A stretch of DNA of 64,000 nucleotides, taken from NCBI RefSeq assembly GCF_019599545.1, contig NZ_JAIEZV010000002.1:992001-1056000 (forward strand). The letters run 5' to 3'. Source of the stretch: Halobacillus sp. Nhm2S1 (lineage in GTDB: Bacteria; Bacillota; Bacilli; Bacillales; Halobacillaceae). The stretch's first letter is position 1. The number at the start of each line of letters is the position of its first letter. The position numbers and the translations under genes are program-made. This document shows positions 7,566 through 16,039 of this stretch, piece by piece. The notes below the pieces were generated by a model, which was not told where the DNA came from, searched no databases, and worked only from the letters and a program-made list of their open reading frames with translations.

Positions 7566-8927
7566 ATGAAAATTGCTGTTATTGGAAGCACACACGCAGG
7601 TACCGCTGCGGTTACAAATATGGCGAAAATGTATCCTGAAGCAGACATTACAGTTTATGAACGAAATGACAATGTATCCTTTTTATCTTGTGGGTTAGCG
7701 TTATACGTTGGAGGAGTCGTCGAGGATCCGCAAGGGTTGTTTTATTCATCCCCCGAAGAATTAAAAAACCTTGGTGTAACGATGAAGATGCAGCATGACG
7801 TGGAACACATCGATACAGTCAGAAGAACGATTGAAGCCACAAACCTTGTCACAGGTGAAAAAGTCTACGACACCTATGATAAACTTGTGATGACGACAGG
7901 TTCCTGGCCAGTCACCCCTCCTATAGAAGGCATCGGACTTGATAACATCCTGCTTGCGAAAAACTACCACCAGGCAAACACAATCATTGAGCGAGCAAAG
8001 GATGCGCAAAAAGTGGCTGTCGTAGGCGCTGGCTATATCGGTGTCGAGCTTGTAGAAGCTTTCGAAAAAGCAGGCAAAGACGTCACACTCATTGATGGTG
8101 CAGATCGAATTTTAAACAAATATTTAGATGAAGAATTCACTACTATTGTCGAGGATGATTTCAAATCACGCGGCATTGAGCTTGCATTGAACGAAACGGT
8201 CCAGCGTTTCGAGGGAACCAATGGATCCGTTTCTTCCGTCACAACAAATAGAGGGACCTACGAAACAGACCTTGTCATCCTTTGCGTCGGTTTCCGTCCG
8301 AACACGGATCTCTTAAAAGGAAAAATTGAAATGCTCAGTAACGGCGCCATCAAAGTCAATGAGTATATGCAAACGAGTGACCCAGATATTTTTGCAGCCG
8401 GTGACTGTTGTGCCGTTCCTTACAACCCTACGGGCGGACACTTGTATATTCCACTTGCAACGAATGCTGTCCGTATGGGAACATTAGCTGCCCGCAATTT
8501 GATGGAGCCGACGATGAAACATGTCGGAACCCAAGGCACATCCGGCCTTCACATTTTCGATCTGAACATGGCTTCTACTGGACTAACGGAGACTTCAGCT
8601 CAACTTTTAGACACTCATGTGAAAAGTATCACAATTGAAGATACTCATCGTCCAGGCTTTATGCCGACAGCAGAAAAAGTCATGCTGAAAGTGACCATCA
8701 ACCCAGATACTCGCCGCATCCTCGGTGCGCAAGTCATTTCCAAAGCGGACGTGACACAATCCATCAACACGATGAGCGTGTGCATCCAAACGGGGATGAC
8801 GATCGATGAACTGGCGTACACGGATTTCTTTTTCCAGCCGCACTTCAACCAGCCGTGGAACTTCCTGAACAAAGCTGGTCTCGAAGCACAGGGCCAGGAA
8901 CCGAAACAGATACCTGAACTTGTATAA
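7566..8927 (+). CDS. FAD-dependent NADH oxidase / CoA-disulfide reductase family
   Basis: 453 residues from the ATG at 7566, which has AAGGAGG 8 bases upstream; an open frame back to 7482 would run through the promoter and is not used. The N-terminus KIAVIGSTHAGTAAV binds FAD, Cys42 in SFLSCG is the single redox-active cysteine (sulfenic acid in water-forming NADH oxidases), VAVVGAGYIGVELVEAF (about 155-172) binds NADH, and IFAAGDC contacts FAD. These fit a water-forming NADH oxidase; CoA-disulfide reductases share the fold, so the call is at family level. A Rex-type operator in its leader suggests induction when NADH is high or oxygen is low. Confidence 0.88.
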   Translation: MKIAVIGSTHAGTAAVTNMAKMYPEADITVYERNDNVSFLSCGLALYVGGVVEDPQGLFYSSPEELKNLGVTMKMQHDVEHIDTVRRTIEATNLVTGEKVYDTYDKLVMTTGSWPVTPPIEGIGLDNILLAKNYHQANTIIERAKDAQKVAVVGAGYIGVELVEAFEKAGKDVTLIDGADRILNKYLDEEFTTIVEDDFKSRGIELALNETVQRFEGTNGSVSSVTTNRGTYETDLVILCVGFRPNTDLLKGKIEMLSNGAIKVNEYMQTSDPDIFAAGDCCAVPYNPTGGHLYIPLATNAVRMGTLAARNLMEPTMKHVGTQGTSGLHIFDLNMASTGLTETSAQLLDTHVKSITIEDTHRPGFMPTAEKVMLKVTINPDTRRILGAQVISKADVTQSINTMSVCIQTGMTIDELAYTDFFFQPHFNQPWNFLNKAGLEAQGQEPKQIPELV

Positions 8928-8934
8928 TAAATGC

Positions 8935-8956
8935 CCCCATGGATGCATCCATGGGG
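8935..8956 (+). terminator. Terminator after NADH oxidase
   Basis: Perfect palindrome CCCCATGGATGCATCCATGGGG followed by TTTT, five bases after the stop region. Confidence 0.85.
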
Positions 8957-8962
8957 TTTTGA

Positions 8963-9142
8963 CTATTTTCTTTTATTCAATTCTTTTCTATATCGTTTCA
9001 TTCTTCTCAAATCCTTGCCAAGCTCATCCAGCGGAATGCCATCAACAAATGAATCCTTGTACAACATCTCAGCAAATTTTTCATCATTGACCGACGAACC
9101 TCGTCTGACCTTATTTGCTCGGATGTCCGATATGAAAGCCAC
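8963..9142 (-). CDS. Possible small basic protein (about 56-59 codons), start unclear
   Basis: The frame reads ...SDIRANKVRRGSSVNDEKF, then a middle with DGIPLDELGKDLRRMKRYRK and a lysine-rich end before TAG at 8963-8965. The composition (acidic-to-basic helix, no stops, sensible codons) looks coding, and AGGAGG sits just upstream. The odd point is the start: the only standard start, GTG at 9142, overlaps the ribosome site, while the correctly spaced codon is ATA at 9133. It lies 47 bases downstream of ltaE on the same strand. I do not recognise the family. It could be a gene with a rare start or a decayed reading frame. Confidence 0.4.
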   Translation of the reverse strand: MAFISDIRANKVRRGSSVNDEKFAEMLYKDSFVDGIPLDELGKDLRRMKRYRKELNKRK

Positions 9143-9189
9143 CTCCTGGGTTTATTGCCTAACTATACCCTATTCACAAAAAGATAATC

Positions 9190-10212
9190 CTAATACTGAT
9201 AATGAGAAATAACCATATTGATCACCTGGTCAACCTCTCTTTCACTCACATCATAATTCGTAACGAACCTGACCGTAGAGGGACCAAAAGGCACGGCCAG
9301 AATCCCGACTTCCTTCAGCTTATGTAAAAAGGATTCTGCGGTTTCCCCCAGTCCATCCACATGTACGAGCACAATATTCGTTTCCACCTTTTCGATTTTC
9401 AGACCTTCCACTTGCCGAAGACCATTGGCCAGTTGCCTTGCATGTGCGTGATCCTCTGCTAACCGGTCAACCATCTCGGTTAAGGCCACATAGGCAGGTC
9501 CTGCAACCATCCCCACTTGGCGCAAACCTCCGCCGAGACGTTTTCTCCACTTTCTCGCCCTCTGAATAAAGTCATAGGAACCCGCAATAATCGATCCAAC
9601 CGGTGCACCTAATCCTTTCGATAAACACACCTGTACCGTATCAGTTTGATCAGCGTACCGGTGCAAAGAGACACCTGAGGCGACAGACGCATTGAATAAG
9701 CGTGCCCCATCAAGGTGGACGGGAATCCCTGCTTCTCGAGCTACTTCATAAATCGCCTGCATGTTTTCTAGCGGCACGATAACGCCACCCGCTTTGTTAT
9801 GCGTGTTCTCGAGACAAATCAAACTCGTTTCCGGAAAATGAATGTCGTCCGGCCGAATTGCGGCCTTTACATCTTCAGGGTCCATCACCCCACGTCTCCC
9901 TTGGATCGTCCGCGGCTGAACGCCAGCAAGGGCAGACATCGACGCCCCTTCATATAGAAAAAGGTGGGCGTTCGCTTCCAGAAGCACTTCATCCCCTGGG
10001 TTGCAGTGAGTCAATACAGCAATCTGGTTCCCCTGTGTTCCACTGGTTACAAACAAAGCGGACTCTTTCCCCAGCATTTCCGCCGCCTTGGCTTCCAGTT
10101 TTTTAACCGTTGGATCTTCTTCGTACACATCATCCCCGACCTCTGCTTCAAACGCTGCCTGACGCATCGCCATCGTCGGTTTGGTTACGGTATCACTTCG
10201 CAAATCAATCAT
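9190..10212 (-). CDS. ltaE: Low-specificity L-threonine aldolase
   Basis: 340 residues from the ATG at 10212 (site GGAGGG); the frame runs on to 10353 but that part is a tandem repeat, not protein. The start MIDLRSDTVTKPT, the segment GDDVYEEDPTVKKLE, HLDGARLFNA (about 166-175) and the PLP lysine Lys199 in CLSKGLGAPVGS are diagnostic of fold-type I threonine aldolases. The enzyme splits L-threonine or L-allo-threonine into glycine and acetaldehyde. It faces away from the Na+/alanine symporter gene; whether the two are linked in function is not clear. Confidence 0.93.
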   Translation of the reverse strand: MIDLRSDTVTKPTMAMRQAAFEAEVGDDVYEEDPTVKKLEAKAAEMLGKESALFVTSGTQGNQIAVLTHCNPGDEVLLEANAHLFLYEGASMSALAGVQPRTIQGRRGVMDPEDVKAAIRPDDIHFPETSLICLENTHNKAGGVIVPLENMQAIYEVAREAGIPVHLDGARLFNASVASGVSLHRYADQTDTVQVCLSKGLGAPVGSIIAGSYDFIQRARKWRKRLGGGLRQVGMVAGPAYVALTEMVDRLAEDHAHARQLANGLRQVEGLKIEKVETNIVLVHVDGLGETAESFLHKLKEVGILAVPFGPSTVRFVTNYDVSEREVDQVINMVISHYQY

Positions 10213-10279
10213 AAGTAACCCTCCTTTTTTTCTATTGTACGTAAATGAATAAGAGTTTGGAAAGCATGAGGGGTAAGGA

Positions 10280-10350
10280 TGGATACTTAGATATCGTTTT
10301 CGAATTCTTAAGTAGCTTTGTCGAATACTAAAATAATGCTGTCGAATTCC
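10280..10350. repeat. 21-bp tandem repeat, about 3.3 copies
   Basis: On the minus strand the units read GGAATTCGACAGCATTATTTT, AGTATTCGACAAAGCTACTTA, AGAATTCGAAAACGATATCTA and AGTATCC. Each unit begins with A/GGWATTCGA and is 21 bases long. It lies in the divergent intergenic region between ltaE and the symporter gene and translates as a heptad (IRQHYFS IRQSYLR IRKRYLS), which is most likely a by-product of the 21-base period. Confidence 0.8.
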
Positions 10351-10438
10351 CAAATAACATTTCCTCTTGTCTTAAAACGCTTGCAAGTGAGATACTCTTT
10401 TTCATGGTCATATGTTAAAGAAAGAAAGGATCTTACCC

Positions 10439-11779
10439 ATGGAACAACTAACCAACGTATTTATAGAGATTAATAGCTTTTTATGGGGACCAGTTATGCT
10501 TATTTTCCTTCTTGGGACAGGTGTATGGCTGACGTTCCAACTGCGCTTCATCCAGGTCCGCTCCCTCGGACAAGGGTTCAAGCAGACGTTTGCTCCACTT
10601 TTTAAAAAAGAAAAAACAGAAGGCATCCACTCCTTCAAGGCGCTTGCAACTTCGATTTCTGCGCAAGTGGGAACAGGGAACCTTGCTGGTGTCGCGACCG
10701 CCATCGCAGCGGGTGGTCCCGGGGCAATTTTTTGGATGTGGATCAGCTCCTTCTTCGGGATGGCTACAATTTTCGCAGAAGCCGTTCTTGCTCAGCTTTA
10801 TAAAGTGAAAAAAGGAGACCAGGTCCACGGTGGCCCTGCGTATTACATCCGGGACGGACTTGGCAGCAAGTGGCTCGCGGGATTCTTCGCTATTGCCATC
10901 ATCATCGCCCTTGGATTTGTCGGAAATATGGTACAATCCAACGCAATTACGACCGCGATGAACGAAGCGATGGGTTCAAGTTCCATCATGCTTAACCTTG
11001 GTCTAGGAGTCGCCGTTGCCTTTTTCATTGGACTCATCTTATTTGGGGGCATTACACGGATTTCGTCCTTTGCTGGAAATGTCGTACCGGTTATGGCCTT
11101 GCTCTATATCATTGGAAGTCTCATCATTATGGTGAACTTTTGGGACCAAGTGCTTCCAACACTGCAACTCATTGTTCAAGCCGCTATCAGTCCTGAAGCA
11201 GCCGGCGGTGGTGTCCTCGGTGCCACGATTAAAGAAGCGATACGCTACGGAATTGCGCGCGGCCTCTTTTCAAATGAAGCTGGCATGGGTTCGACCCCAC
11301 ATGCACACGCCGTTGCAAACGTCAAACGGCCATCCCATCAGGGACTCGTCGCTATGGTCGGTGTATTCATCGATACCGTCATCATTTGTACTCTTACAGC
11401 CATGGTGATATTGATTACAGATGCTCACCAGACAGACTTGCAAGGAAGTGCAATCACACAGGAAGGATTTGCACGCGGCTTGGGAGAGTTGGGGATTCCG
11501 TTTATCGCAATCTGCCTCTTATTCTTTGCCTTCACAACGATTCTCGGATGGGCTTATTTCGGAGAAGTGAACGTGAAGTTCTTATTTGGTGAAAAAGGAG
11601 TTCCTTTGTATCGCGGTATTGTATTGATCTTCATTGTGGCAGGTTCGCTTGTCCAAGTTGATTTCGTCTGGCAAATGGCCGACACGTTCAATGCGCTTAT
11701 GGTGCTGCCAAACTTAATGGCAATCCTCGCATTAACTAAAATCATCAAGAATACATGGAAACAAGATCAACTCCATTAA
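10439..11779 (+). CDS. Sodium:alanine/glycine symporter (AGCS family)
   Basis: 446 residues from the ATG at 10439, preferred over 10412 because AAAGGA lies 8 bases upstream. The protein is strongly hydrophobic with about ten membrane helices and carries the AGCS signatures TSISAQVGTGNLAGVATAIAAGGPGA (about 80-105), FWMWISSFFGMAT and GLFSNEAGMGSTPHAHA. Members import alanine or glycine with Na+. In B. subtilis the paralogues include AlsT and GlyP (YrbD group); which one this matches cannot be told here. Ends in a strong terminator. Confidence 0.92.
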   Translation: MEQLTNVFIEINSFLWGPVMLIFLLGTGVWLTFQLRFIQVRSLGQGFKQTFAPLFKKEKTEGIHSFKALATSISAQVGTGNLAGVATAIAAGGPGAIFWMWISSFFGMATIFAEAVLAQLYKVKKGDQVHGGPAYYIRDGLGSKWLAGFFAIAIIIALGFVGNMVQSNAITTAMNEAMGSSSIMLNLGLGVAVAFFIGLILFGGITRISSFAGNVVPVMALLYIIGSLIIMVNFWDQVLPTLQLIVQAAISPEAAGGGVLGATIKEAIRYGIARGLFSNEAGMGSTPHAHAVANVKRPSHQGLVAMVGVFIDTVIICTLTAMVILITDAHQTDLQGSAITQEGFARGLGELGIPFIAICLLFFAFTTILGWAYFGEVNVKFLFGEKGVPLYRGIVLIFIVAGSLVQVDFVWQMADTFNALMVLPNLMAILALTKIIKNTWKQDQLH

Positions 11780-11782
11780 AAA

Positions 11783-11800
11783 GACCGGCGCAAGCCGGTC
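11783..11800 (+). terminator. Terminator after AGCS symporter
   Basis: GACCGGC-GCAA-GCCGGTC followed by eight T residues. Confidence 0.93.
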
Positions 11801-11887
11801 TTTTTTTTGTAAACGTCTAGTAAAAAAGGAGGAGAGATGCTTCTTAAGAGCGTATATATAGAGGAGGTTAGGAAAGGAGCGGTGTCT

Positions 11888-12589
11888 ATGTTATTATTTT
11901 CAATCATGCTTACCATCCATATAATCGCAGGATTCAGTGCTCTTGGCGTTTTTTGGATTCCCCTTGTAACGAAAAAAGGAGGAAACACCCACAAAAAAGT
12001 CGGCTGGATTTACGTTACGGCCATGTACACCGTAGCAGCTACAGCTTTGTATATGGGAATCTATCGCATCTTTTTCGATTATACGGTACCAGAAGCGCGA
12101 GCTTTTTCCTTTTTCCTACTTTTCATTGCTACATTAAGTGCAGCAACGGCATGGATGGGGATCCGTGTCTTGCGCTTTAAACGACGTACAGACAAACATC
12201 GAAATGGATACGACCTTGGAATTTCAACTCTCCTAATCCTAATGTCAGCCATCACGATGGTGTTTGGCTGGATCTACGACTTTCCATTGCTTCAATACTT
12301 CCCCATCTTAGGGATTATTCTTGGTGGAGGACAACTGCATTACTGGCTGACTCCTCCGCAGAATAAAACGCACTGGTATTTTGAGCATTTCGGAAATTTG
12401 ATCGGCTGTTCCATTGCTACTCTTACAGCCTTCACCGTCTTTGGTGCTCCACGTTTGTTGAATATATCAAGCATCAGCATCTGGTTATGGTTGGTGCCTA
12501 CCGCCATTTTAACACCATTGATTTATCTATTTAATTGGCATTATAGAAAGAAATTCAAAATCCAGAAAAGGAAAAAACAGACCGCTTAA
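11888..12589 (+). CDS. DUF2306-like multi-pass membrane protein
   Basis: 233 residues from the ATG at 11888 (AAAGGAG 8 bases upstream); the frame also opens at 11837. It shows about seven hydrophobic segments, an early histidine-containing first helix (MLTIHIIAGFSALGVFW), and a HKKVGWIYVTAMY segment after it, which are the features of DUF2306 membrane proteins. The C-terminus is basic (KKFKIQKRKKQTA), consistent with a cytoplasmic tail. Function is not established for the family. It lies next to the DnaA-box cluster. Confidence 0.75.
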   Translation: MLLFSIMLTIHIIAGFSALGVFWIPLVTKKGGNTHKKVGWIYVTAMYTVAATALYMGIYRIFFDYTVPEARAFSFFLLFIATLSAATAWMGIRVLRFKRRTDKHRNGYDLGISTLLILMSAITMVFGWIYDFPLLQYFPILGIILGGGQLHYWLTPPQNKTHWYFEHFGNLIGCSIATLTAFTVFGAPRLLNISSISIWLWLVPTAILTPLIYLFNWHYRKKFKIQKRKKQTA

Positions 12590-12679
12590 TAATTATCGCT
12601 TATCGTTACCATTAGACAATTTTTGATGGTATGGAACAATGGAAAACAAGAAGAAACCGTGTGAAAAACCCGCTTGCAT

Positions 12680-12912
12680 TTATACACATGTGGAAAATTA
12701 AGACTAACGAAAATAGTTACCCACAATTGTCCACAGACTTATGCACAAACCTTGTAAATTTTCTGATATTCACAGCTTTCCCCTGAATATAAACAGGTTA
12801 TCCACGGAAATTATCCACATATACACAATCATTGAATCTATATGGTGGCGAACATATTTTCTGCTACCATATATGACACTTATCCAGAATACTATTCACA
12901 CCCTGTGGATAA
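12680..12912. other. DnaA-box cluster (intergenic)
   Basis: This 405-base gene-free stretch (12590-12994) holds four perfect TTATNCACA boxes: TTATACACA 12680-12688, TTATGCACA 12739-12747, TTATCCACA 12811-12819, and TTATCCACA on the minus strand 12904-12912. Boxes with one mismatch lie at 12689 (minus), 12717, 12727, 12798, 12819, 12880 and 12892. B. subtilis has DnaA-box clusters outside oriC, one of them at yydA beside the htrC/yyxA gene, the same neighbour as here. It may titrate DnaA or regulate initiation; it lacks the adjoining dnaA/dnaN genes of an oriC. Confidence 0.82.
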
Positions 12913-12957
12913 CATCAGGGCGAATATCGTAGAACTATAGCGAATTTTGACCGTGAA

Positions 12958-12985
12958 AAAGAGTATCCAATGCAGGATACTCTTT
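12958..12985 (-). terminator. Terminator after htrA, end of wal operon
   Basis: AAAGAGTATCC / GGATACTCTTT, 6-base loop, T run on the minus strand. Confidence 0.88.
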
Positions 12986-12994
12986 GTGTTTGAA

Positions 12995-14221
12995 TTACTC
13001 TTGGGATCCAAGCGTCAGAGTAGTGGTCGCTTTCTCACCATCTCGGTAATACGTGATTTCCATCTCATCCCCCGGATCTTTTTCATTGTACAGATATTTA
13101 CGCAAGTCTATGATATCCTGCACAGGTTCTCCATCCAGAGCGGTGATGACATCCAATGGCTCAAGACCTGCTTTAGCAGCTGGAGACATTTGTCGAATGC
13201 TGCGGATATACAAACCACCGTCTACATCTTGAGGAAGGTTCAGTGTATTGTTCCATTCAGAGCTCGGTACCTCATTCAGACCATAAGCTTCAATACCAAT
13301 GTACGGACGATTCACCTGTCCATATTGTTCCAATTCATCAATGATAGGCTTGGCTGAATCAATGGGAATAGCAAAACCGATCCCTTCCACTGAAGACTGA
13401 GCAATTTTCATCGAATTAATGCCAATTAATTGACCGTCAATGTTAATAAGTGCTCCACCACTGTTTCCAGGGTTTATGGCTGCATCCGTTTGAATGACTT
13501 CCGCCTGCCAGTCTTCCATCCCATCTCCGTTAAAGTCCTGAGGAATTGCCCGTTCCTTACCACTGATGATTCCTTGAGTGACCGATCCTGCGAAACTTAG
13601 ACCAAGAGGGTTTCCGATAGCAATGGCCGGCTCACCGACTTTCAAGTTTTCTGAAGTCCCTAACTCAGCAACTTGTTCAACTTGATCGGCTGGCATCTTC
13701 AAAACAGCCAAATCGGTAAACAAATCTCCTCCGATCAACTGGGCTTTGACCCTTGTTTCATCGGCCAGGACGACTTCAATTTCACTTGCCCCTTCAATGA
13801 CGTGGTTGTTCGTCACGACATAAGCGGTACCGTCTTGTTTTTTATAAATCACGCCGGATCCTACCCCTGCCTGTTGGGCGGAGTCGCCTTCCTGCTGCCA
13901 AAAATCTTGACGGGTCTGCAAATTGACGACTCCTACAACGGAGGGAGTCACTTTTTCAACCACTTCGGTGATTTGGGTATTTACATCTAGCTGGACGTTT
14001 TTAGTCGTGCCTCCCGTCAGCTCCTGATCATCTTCAACAAGTCCACTCTCATCCTCTGGAATCGTCATATCATAAGGAAGTAACTCTGTCTGAACCAAAG
14101 CCGGTAAAGCCAGTAAGACAAGAACGGCTCCTAAAATACCTCCCACAATTGTCGGCATCACCCACCGCCTGCGCTGTTGTTTCTGCTGACGGGTAGGAGA
14201 ATGATCATCATAATAACCCAC
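12995..14221 (-). CDS. htrC: HtrA-type membrane-anchored serine protease
   Basis: 408 residues. A short basic cytoplasmic N-terminus (RQQKQQRRR) precedes one membrane helix (about 21-43). The trypsin-like domain shows the triad His140 (TNNHVIEG), Asp170 (FTDLAVLKM) and Ser254 (NPGNSGGALI); a PDZ domain follows (about 305-400). It is the last gene of the walRKHIJ operon, the position held by htrC/yyxA in B. subtilis, and handles misfolded proteins outside the membrane. The gene rlmH, which follows in B. subtilis, is missing here. The DnaA-box cluster lies downstream instead. Confidence 0.95.
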   Translation of the reverse strand: MGYYDDHSPTRQQKQQRRRWVMPTIVGGILGAVLVLLALPALVQTELLPYDMTIPEDESGLVEDDQELTGGTTKNVQLDVNTQITEVVEKVTPSVVGVVNLQTRQDFWQQEGDSAQQAGVGSGVIYKKQDGTAYVVTNNHVIEGASEIEVVLADETRVKAQLIGGDLFTDLAVLKMPADQVEQVAELGTSENLKVGEPAIAIGNPLGLSFAGSVTQGIISGKERAIPQDFNGDGMEDWQAEVIQTDAAINPGNSGGALINIDGQLIGINSMKIAQSSVEGIGFAIPIDSAKPIIDELEQYGQVNRPYIGIEAYGLNEVPSSEWNNTLNLPQDVDGGLYIRSIRQMSPAAKAGLEPLDVITALDGEPVQDIIDLRKYLYNEKDPGDEMEITYYRDGEKATTTLTLGSQE

Positions 14222-14301
14222 GCCTCTTTCACCTTACCTTTCTTACGCTCTCCGTAGATTTCTAAGGTACTGTTTCCTTATTCTTTACTATTTAAAACCT
14301 T

Positions 14302-15096
14302 TTAAACCTCAAAGATTGGTGTAGCTTCCTGTGGGTCCGTATCATGCAGTTCAATGTGGCTGCCCACTTCAAATCCACGCTCTTCTAAAACATTTTTAAC
14401 AGACATATGGGCTAGGTCTTTCATATTGTTGTCGAGACTCAAGTGTGCAAGATAAATTCTTTTCGTCTGATCCGTAATAATATCCGTGAGCGCCAGGGCA
14501 CAATCCTCATTGGAGACGTGTCCGGAATCCCCTAATATACGCCGTTTTACATTCCATGGGTAACGTCCCATTCGAAGCATGCTCACATCATGATTCGATT
14601 CGAAGATGTAGGCATCGGCACCTTCCACTGTTTTTTTAATCCGTTCCGATACATAACCGAGATCGGTGACAAGGGCAATTTTCTTCCCATCCTTATGGAA
14701 CGTATAAAACATCGGGTCTGCCGCGTCATGGGAAACGGCAAAGGATTCTACATCCAGCCCCCCGAATGTCTTCGTCTCTTCCATGGAAAAGTGGAACTTC
14801 TGGTCGATGGAAAGTTTACCAATCTGTCCTTCCATCGCATTCCAAGTTTTTTCGTTGGCGTAAATAGGAAGGTTGTAGCGCCTTGCCATGATGCCTAGAC
14901 CTTTGATGTGATCACTATGCTCATGAGTGACAAGGATTCGTGATAAGGATTGCGGATCAATGTTGACTTGATTAAGCAGACCTTCCATTTTCTTACCACT
15001 CAGGCCTGCATCTACTAAGATTCTCTCATCTCCCGATTCAATATAGAATGCGTTCCCCGTACTGCCTGAAGCAAGTACACTAAATCTCATGCTCAT
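14302..15096 (-). CDS. walJ: WalJ, metallo-beta-lactamase-fold hydrolase of the WalRK operon
   Basis: 264 residues from the ATG at 15096 ([17 protein letters not shown]); GGAG lies 8 bases upstream, while the earlier ATG at 15105 is too close to it. The metal-binding [11 protein letters not shown] motif (about residues 58-68) and a second histidine near [11 protein letters not shown] identify the beta-lactamase fold. YycJ/WalJ is reported as a 5'-to-3' type exonuclease linked to coordination of replication and cell-wall control. Sixth part of the conserved operon; gap to walI is 14 bases. Confidence 0.94.
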   Translation of the reverse strand: MSMRFSVLASGSTGNAFYIESGDERILVDAGLSGKKMEGLLNQVNIDPQSLSRILVTHEHSDHIKGLGIMARRYNLPIYANEKTWNAMEGQIGKLSIDQKFHFSMEETKTFGGLDVESFAVSHDAADPMFYTFHKDGKKIALVTDLGYVSERIKKTVEGADAYIFESNHDVSMLRMGRYPWNVKRRILGDSGHVSNEDCALALTDIITDQTKRIYLAHLSLDNNMKDLAHMSVKNVLEERGFEVGSHIELHDTDPQEATPIFEV

Positions 15097-15110
15097 TCCA
15101 TACACTCCAT

Positions 15111-16025
15111 TTAATTGGTTTCTCTATTTTCATTTGCTGCCGTTTGCTCTTCTTCCGCACTTTTTAAACCATACTCACTTTTAACATCCGAGATAAAGGA
15201 TTCTTCATTGATATATTCAATAATCGTCCCGTCAAAAGTGTAGAGAAAATGGTTGCGGTCTCCGTTGACCGTCACTTTCCAAGTGGAGGCAAACACTTGC
15301 GTTTCGTTTTCCTCCCCGGCCGGAAGACTGTAGCTTGTATGATAACCGATATCCATTGATGTGATTTCATCTCCGGGTTCAATGAGACTATGATTCAACA
15401 GGATGCGAATGGCGCTGAGAGGTTCAATGTTGACTTCTGTTTCACTGGAGGCCCCAGAGTATTCTCCATCTTCAAAGGATAGCAAAGTTGCTACATATCC
15501 CGTCATTTCACCGTCGACAATATTCAATAATAAGTATCCGTTATTGTTAAAGTAAACGGTTTTATTATTTTTTGCCTGGAAAAAGAGAGCCGCACCCGAC
15601 TCTTCATTCCATCCCCAATAAGAATATCGGGAAGCGAAAGGTACAACATCAGTGACCACACTTTGAATCGTATCTTCTGTCACTTCTATAGGATCATCAA
15701 AGGTGACGTGCAATACTTGGTTGTCTTCTTTGAGTTCGACCTCTTTGTCACTTTCATCCATATCTTCAATTTGACTCATCACATCATCAGGAAACGAATG
15801 CGTACTCTCCGACTCAATGGGAGTAGCTTCTGGTAATTCCTCCGGGATTGCATCATCCGCAATGGAAATGTCGTTCGCTTCCAGTTCAGCTTCAATACTT
15901 TCAGCAACGGTGGAGATCTGCCCCACTTCATCCTCCGCTTGCTTGCCTAACAATTGCTGCAGCAGGAAGAGGTCGAGGATTAAGAAGCTGATGATGAATA
16001 ATGATTTGATTTGACCCCACTGCAT
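15111..16025 (-). CDS. walI: WalI, membrane regulator of WalK
   Basis: 304 residues with an N-terminal membrane helix (about 7-24, [18 protein letters not shown]) and an acidic extracellular domain. In the family WalI (YycI) and WalH form a complex with the WalK sensor in the membrane and restrain it. Its place between walH and walJ fixes the identity better than sequence alone, because the family diverges fast. The extracellular part is markedly acidic (many E and D around residues 40-120), more than usual for B. subtilis. Gap to walH is 14 bases. Confidence 0.93.
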   Translation of the reverse strand: MQWGQIKSLFIISFLILDLFLLQQLLGKQAEDEVGQISTVAESIEAELEANDISIADDAIPEELPEATPIESESTHSFPDDVMSQIEDMDESDKEVELKEDNQVLHVTFDDPIEVTEDTIQSVVTDVVPFASRYSYWGWNEESGAALFFQAKNNKTVYFNNNGYLLLNIVDGEMTGYVATLLSFEDGEYSGASSETEVNIEPLSAIRILLNHSLIEPGDEITSMDIGYHTSYSLPAGEENETQVFASTWKVTVNGDRNHFLYTFDGTIIEYINEESFISDVKSEYGLKSAEEEQTAANENRETN

Positions 16026-16039
16026 GTTTTACCTCCTCG

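Noticed and set aside
10280-10350. CRISPR-like array
   Set aside because: Units are contiguous with no spacers and no cas genes are near.
10213-10353. Longer N-terminus of threonine aldolase with IRQ heptads
   Set aside because: The heptads reflect the 21-bp DNA repeat; the family begins at MIDLRSDT, where the ribosome site also lies.
12680-12912. A chromosomal origin (oriC)
   Set aside because: No dnaA or dnaN beside it and no clear DNA-unwinding element or BsrA-like trios; better read as a DnaA-box cluster.
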